Assembly: GCF_000524195.1 (NCBI RefSeq)
Contig: NW_020170389.1
Location: 1,252,336 to 1,294,391, forward strand
Length of the DNA: 42,056 bases
Origin: Echinococcus granulosus
Taxonomy: Eukaryota > Platyhelminthes > Cestoda > Cyclophyllidea > Taeniidae
Direction of reading: 5' to 3'
The position numbers and the translations under genes were made by a program. The notes beneath the pieces were generated by a model. The model was not told where the DNA came from and ran no database searches. It saw nothing but the letters and a program-made list of their open reading frames with translations. Of this stretch, positions 41,914 through 42,056 are shown in pieces. The stretch's first letter is position 1, and every line of letters starts with the position of its first letter.

Positions 41914-42056
41914 GATAGGATATACAAATATCTTTGGTTGATGACTGGGACCTAAGAGAAGATTTTAACGTACAAAAGCAAAATTTGAAGCGCTAAATTC
42001 ACTGAGAAAGCGCAATTTACCCTATGTTCCATATGGAAGTCAAGTTTCTGAGGAAA
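41914..42056. other. Right edge of window, non-coding
   Basis: AT-rich sequence after the last boule stop codon: either the 3' UTR or, if the donor at 41835 is used, intron. No AATAAA was noticed. Confidence 0.4.

Noticed and set aside
1..42056. CRISPR arrays, bacterial operons, phage or toxin systems
   Set aside because: The window is clearly animal nuclear DNA with spliceosomal introns. No direct-repeat arrays, ribosome binding sites or prokaryotic gene order were seen.

Overview
The window reads as nuclear DNA of a flatworm, most likely a tapeworm. It is AT-rich and carries multi-exon genes whose splice phases can be followed. Some introns are very short (32-40 nt) and others exceed 1 kb. 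The insulin receptor carries large low-complexity inserts and a kinase-domain insert of a kind I recall from cestode receptors. LTR-like dispersed repeats of about 190-198 bp and a decayed Ty3/gypsy pol lie between or inside genes. I cannot fix the genus. All names come from reading translations by eye; no database search was run.

Layout. (1) 3065-13394, minus strand: most of an ERC/ELKS/CAST (Bruchpilot-type) presynaptic active-zone coiled-coil gene, eight exons with perfectly matching phases. Its 3' part should lie beyond the left edge. Its 4.4 kb intron 7 holds three LTR-like repeats, and intron 2 holds a CpG-rich patch with a palindromic CCAAT box. (2) 13395-14611: about 1.2 kb separating this gene from a divergently transcribed neighbour. 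(3) 14612-30898, plus strand: a complete insulin/IGF-receptor-type tyrosine kinase of about 25 exons. My exon model sums to 5,226 nt, a multiple of three, or 1,741 residues. Order: signal peptide, L1, Cys-rich, L2, three FN3 domains, transmembrane helix, NPEY juxtamembrane motif, split kinase, tail with NPSY. (4) 30899-32796: intergenic, with a fourth LTR-like copy. (5) 32797-34835, plus: CTU1/NCS6, the cytosolic tRNA 2-thiolation enzyme, seven exons, 349 aa. (6) 35350-36156, minus: a single-exon 268-aa protein I do not recognise, convergent with CTU1. (7) 36965-38460, plus: broken Ty3/gypsy pol. (8) 40267-41913, plus: an RRM protein of the Boule/DAZ family, possibly running on past the right edge.

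The genes are functionally unrelated neighbours: synaptic vesicle release, insulin signalling, tRNA modification and germ-line RNA regulation. The most interesting material is three lineage-specific insertions in the receptor, a probable GC-AG intron in it, the ultra-short introns of CTU1 and boule, a one-residue insertion in the Boule RNP-1 motif, and the family of four same-orientation LTR-like repeats, two of which bracket about 620 bp like a miniature LTR element.
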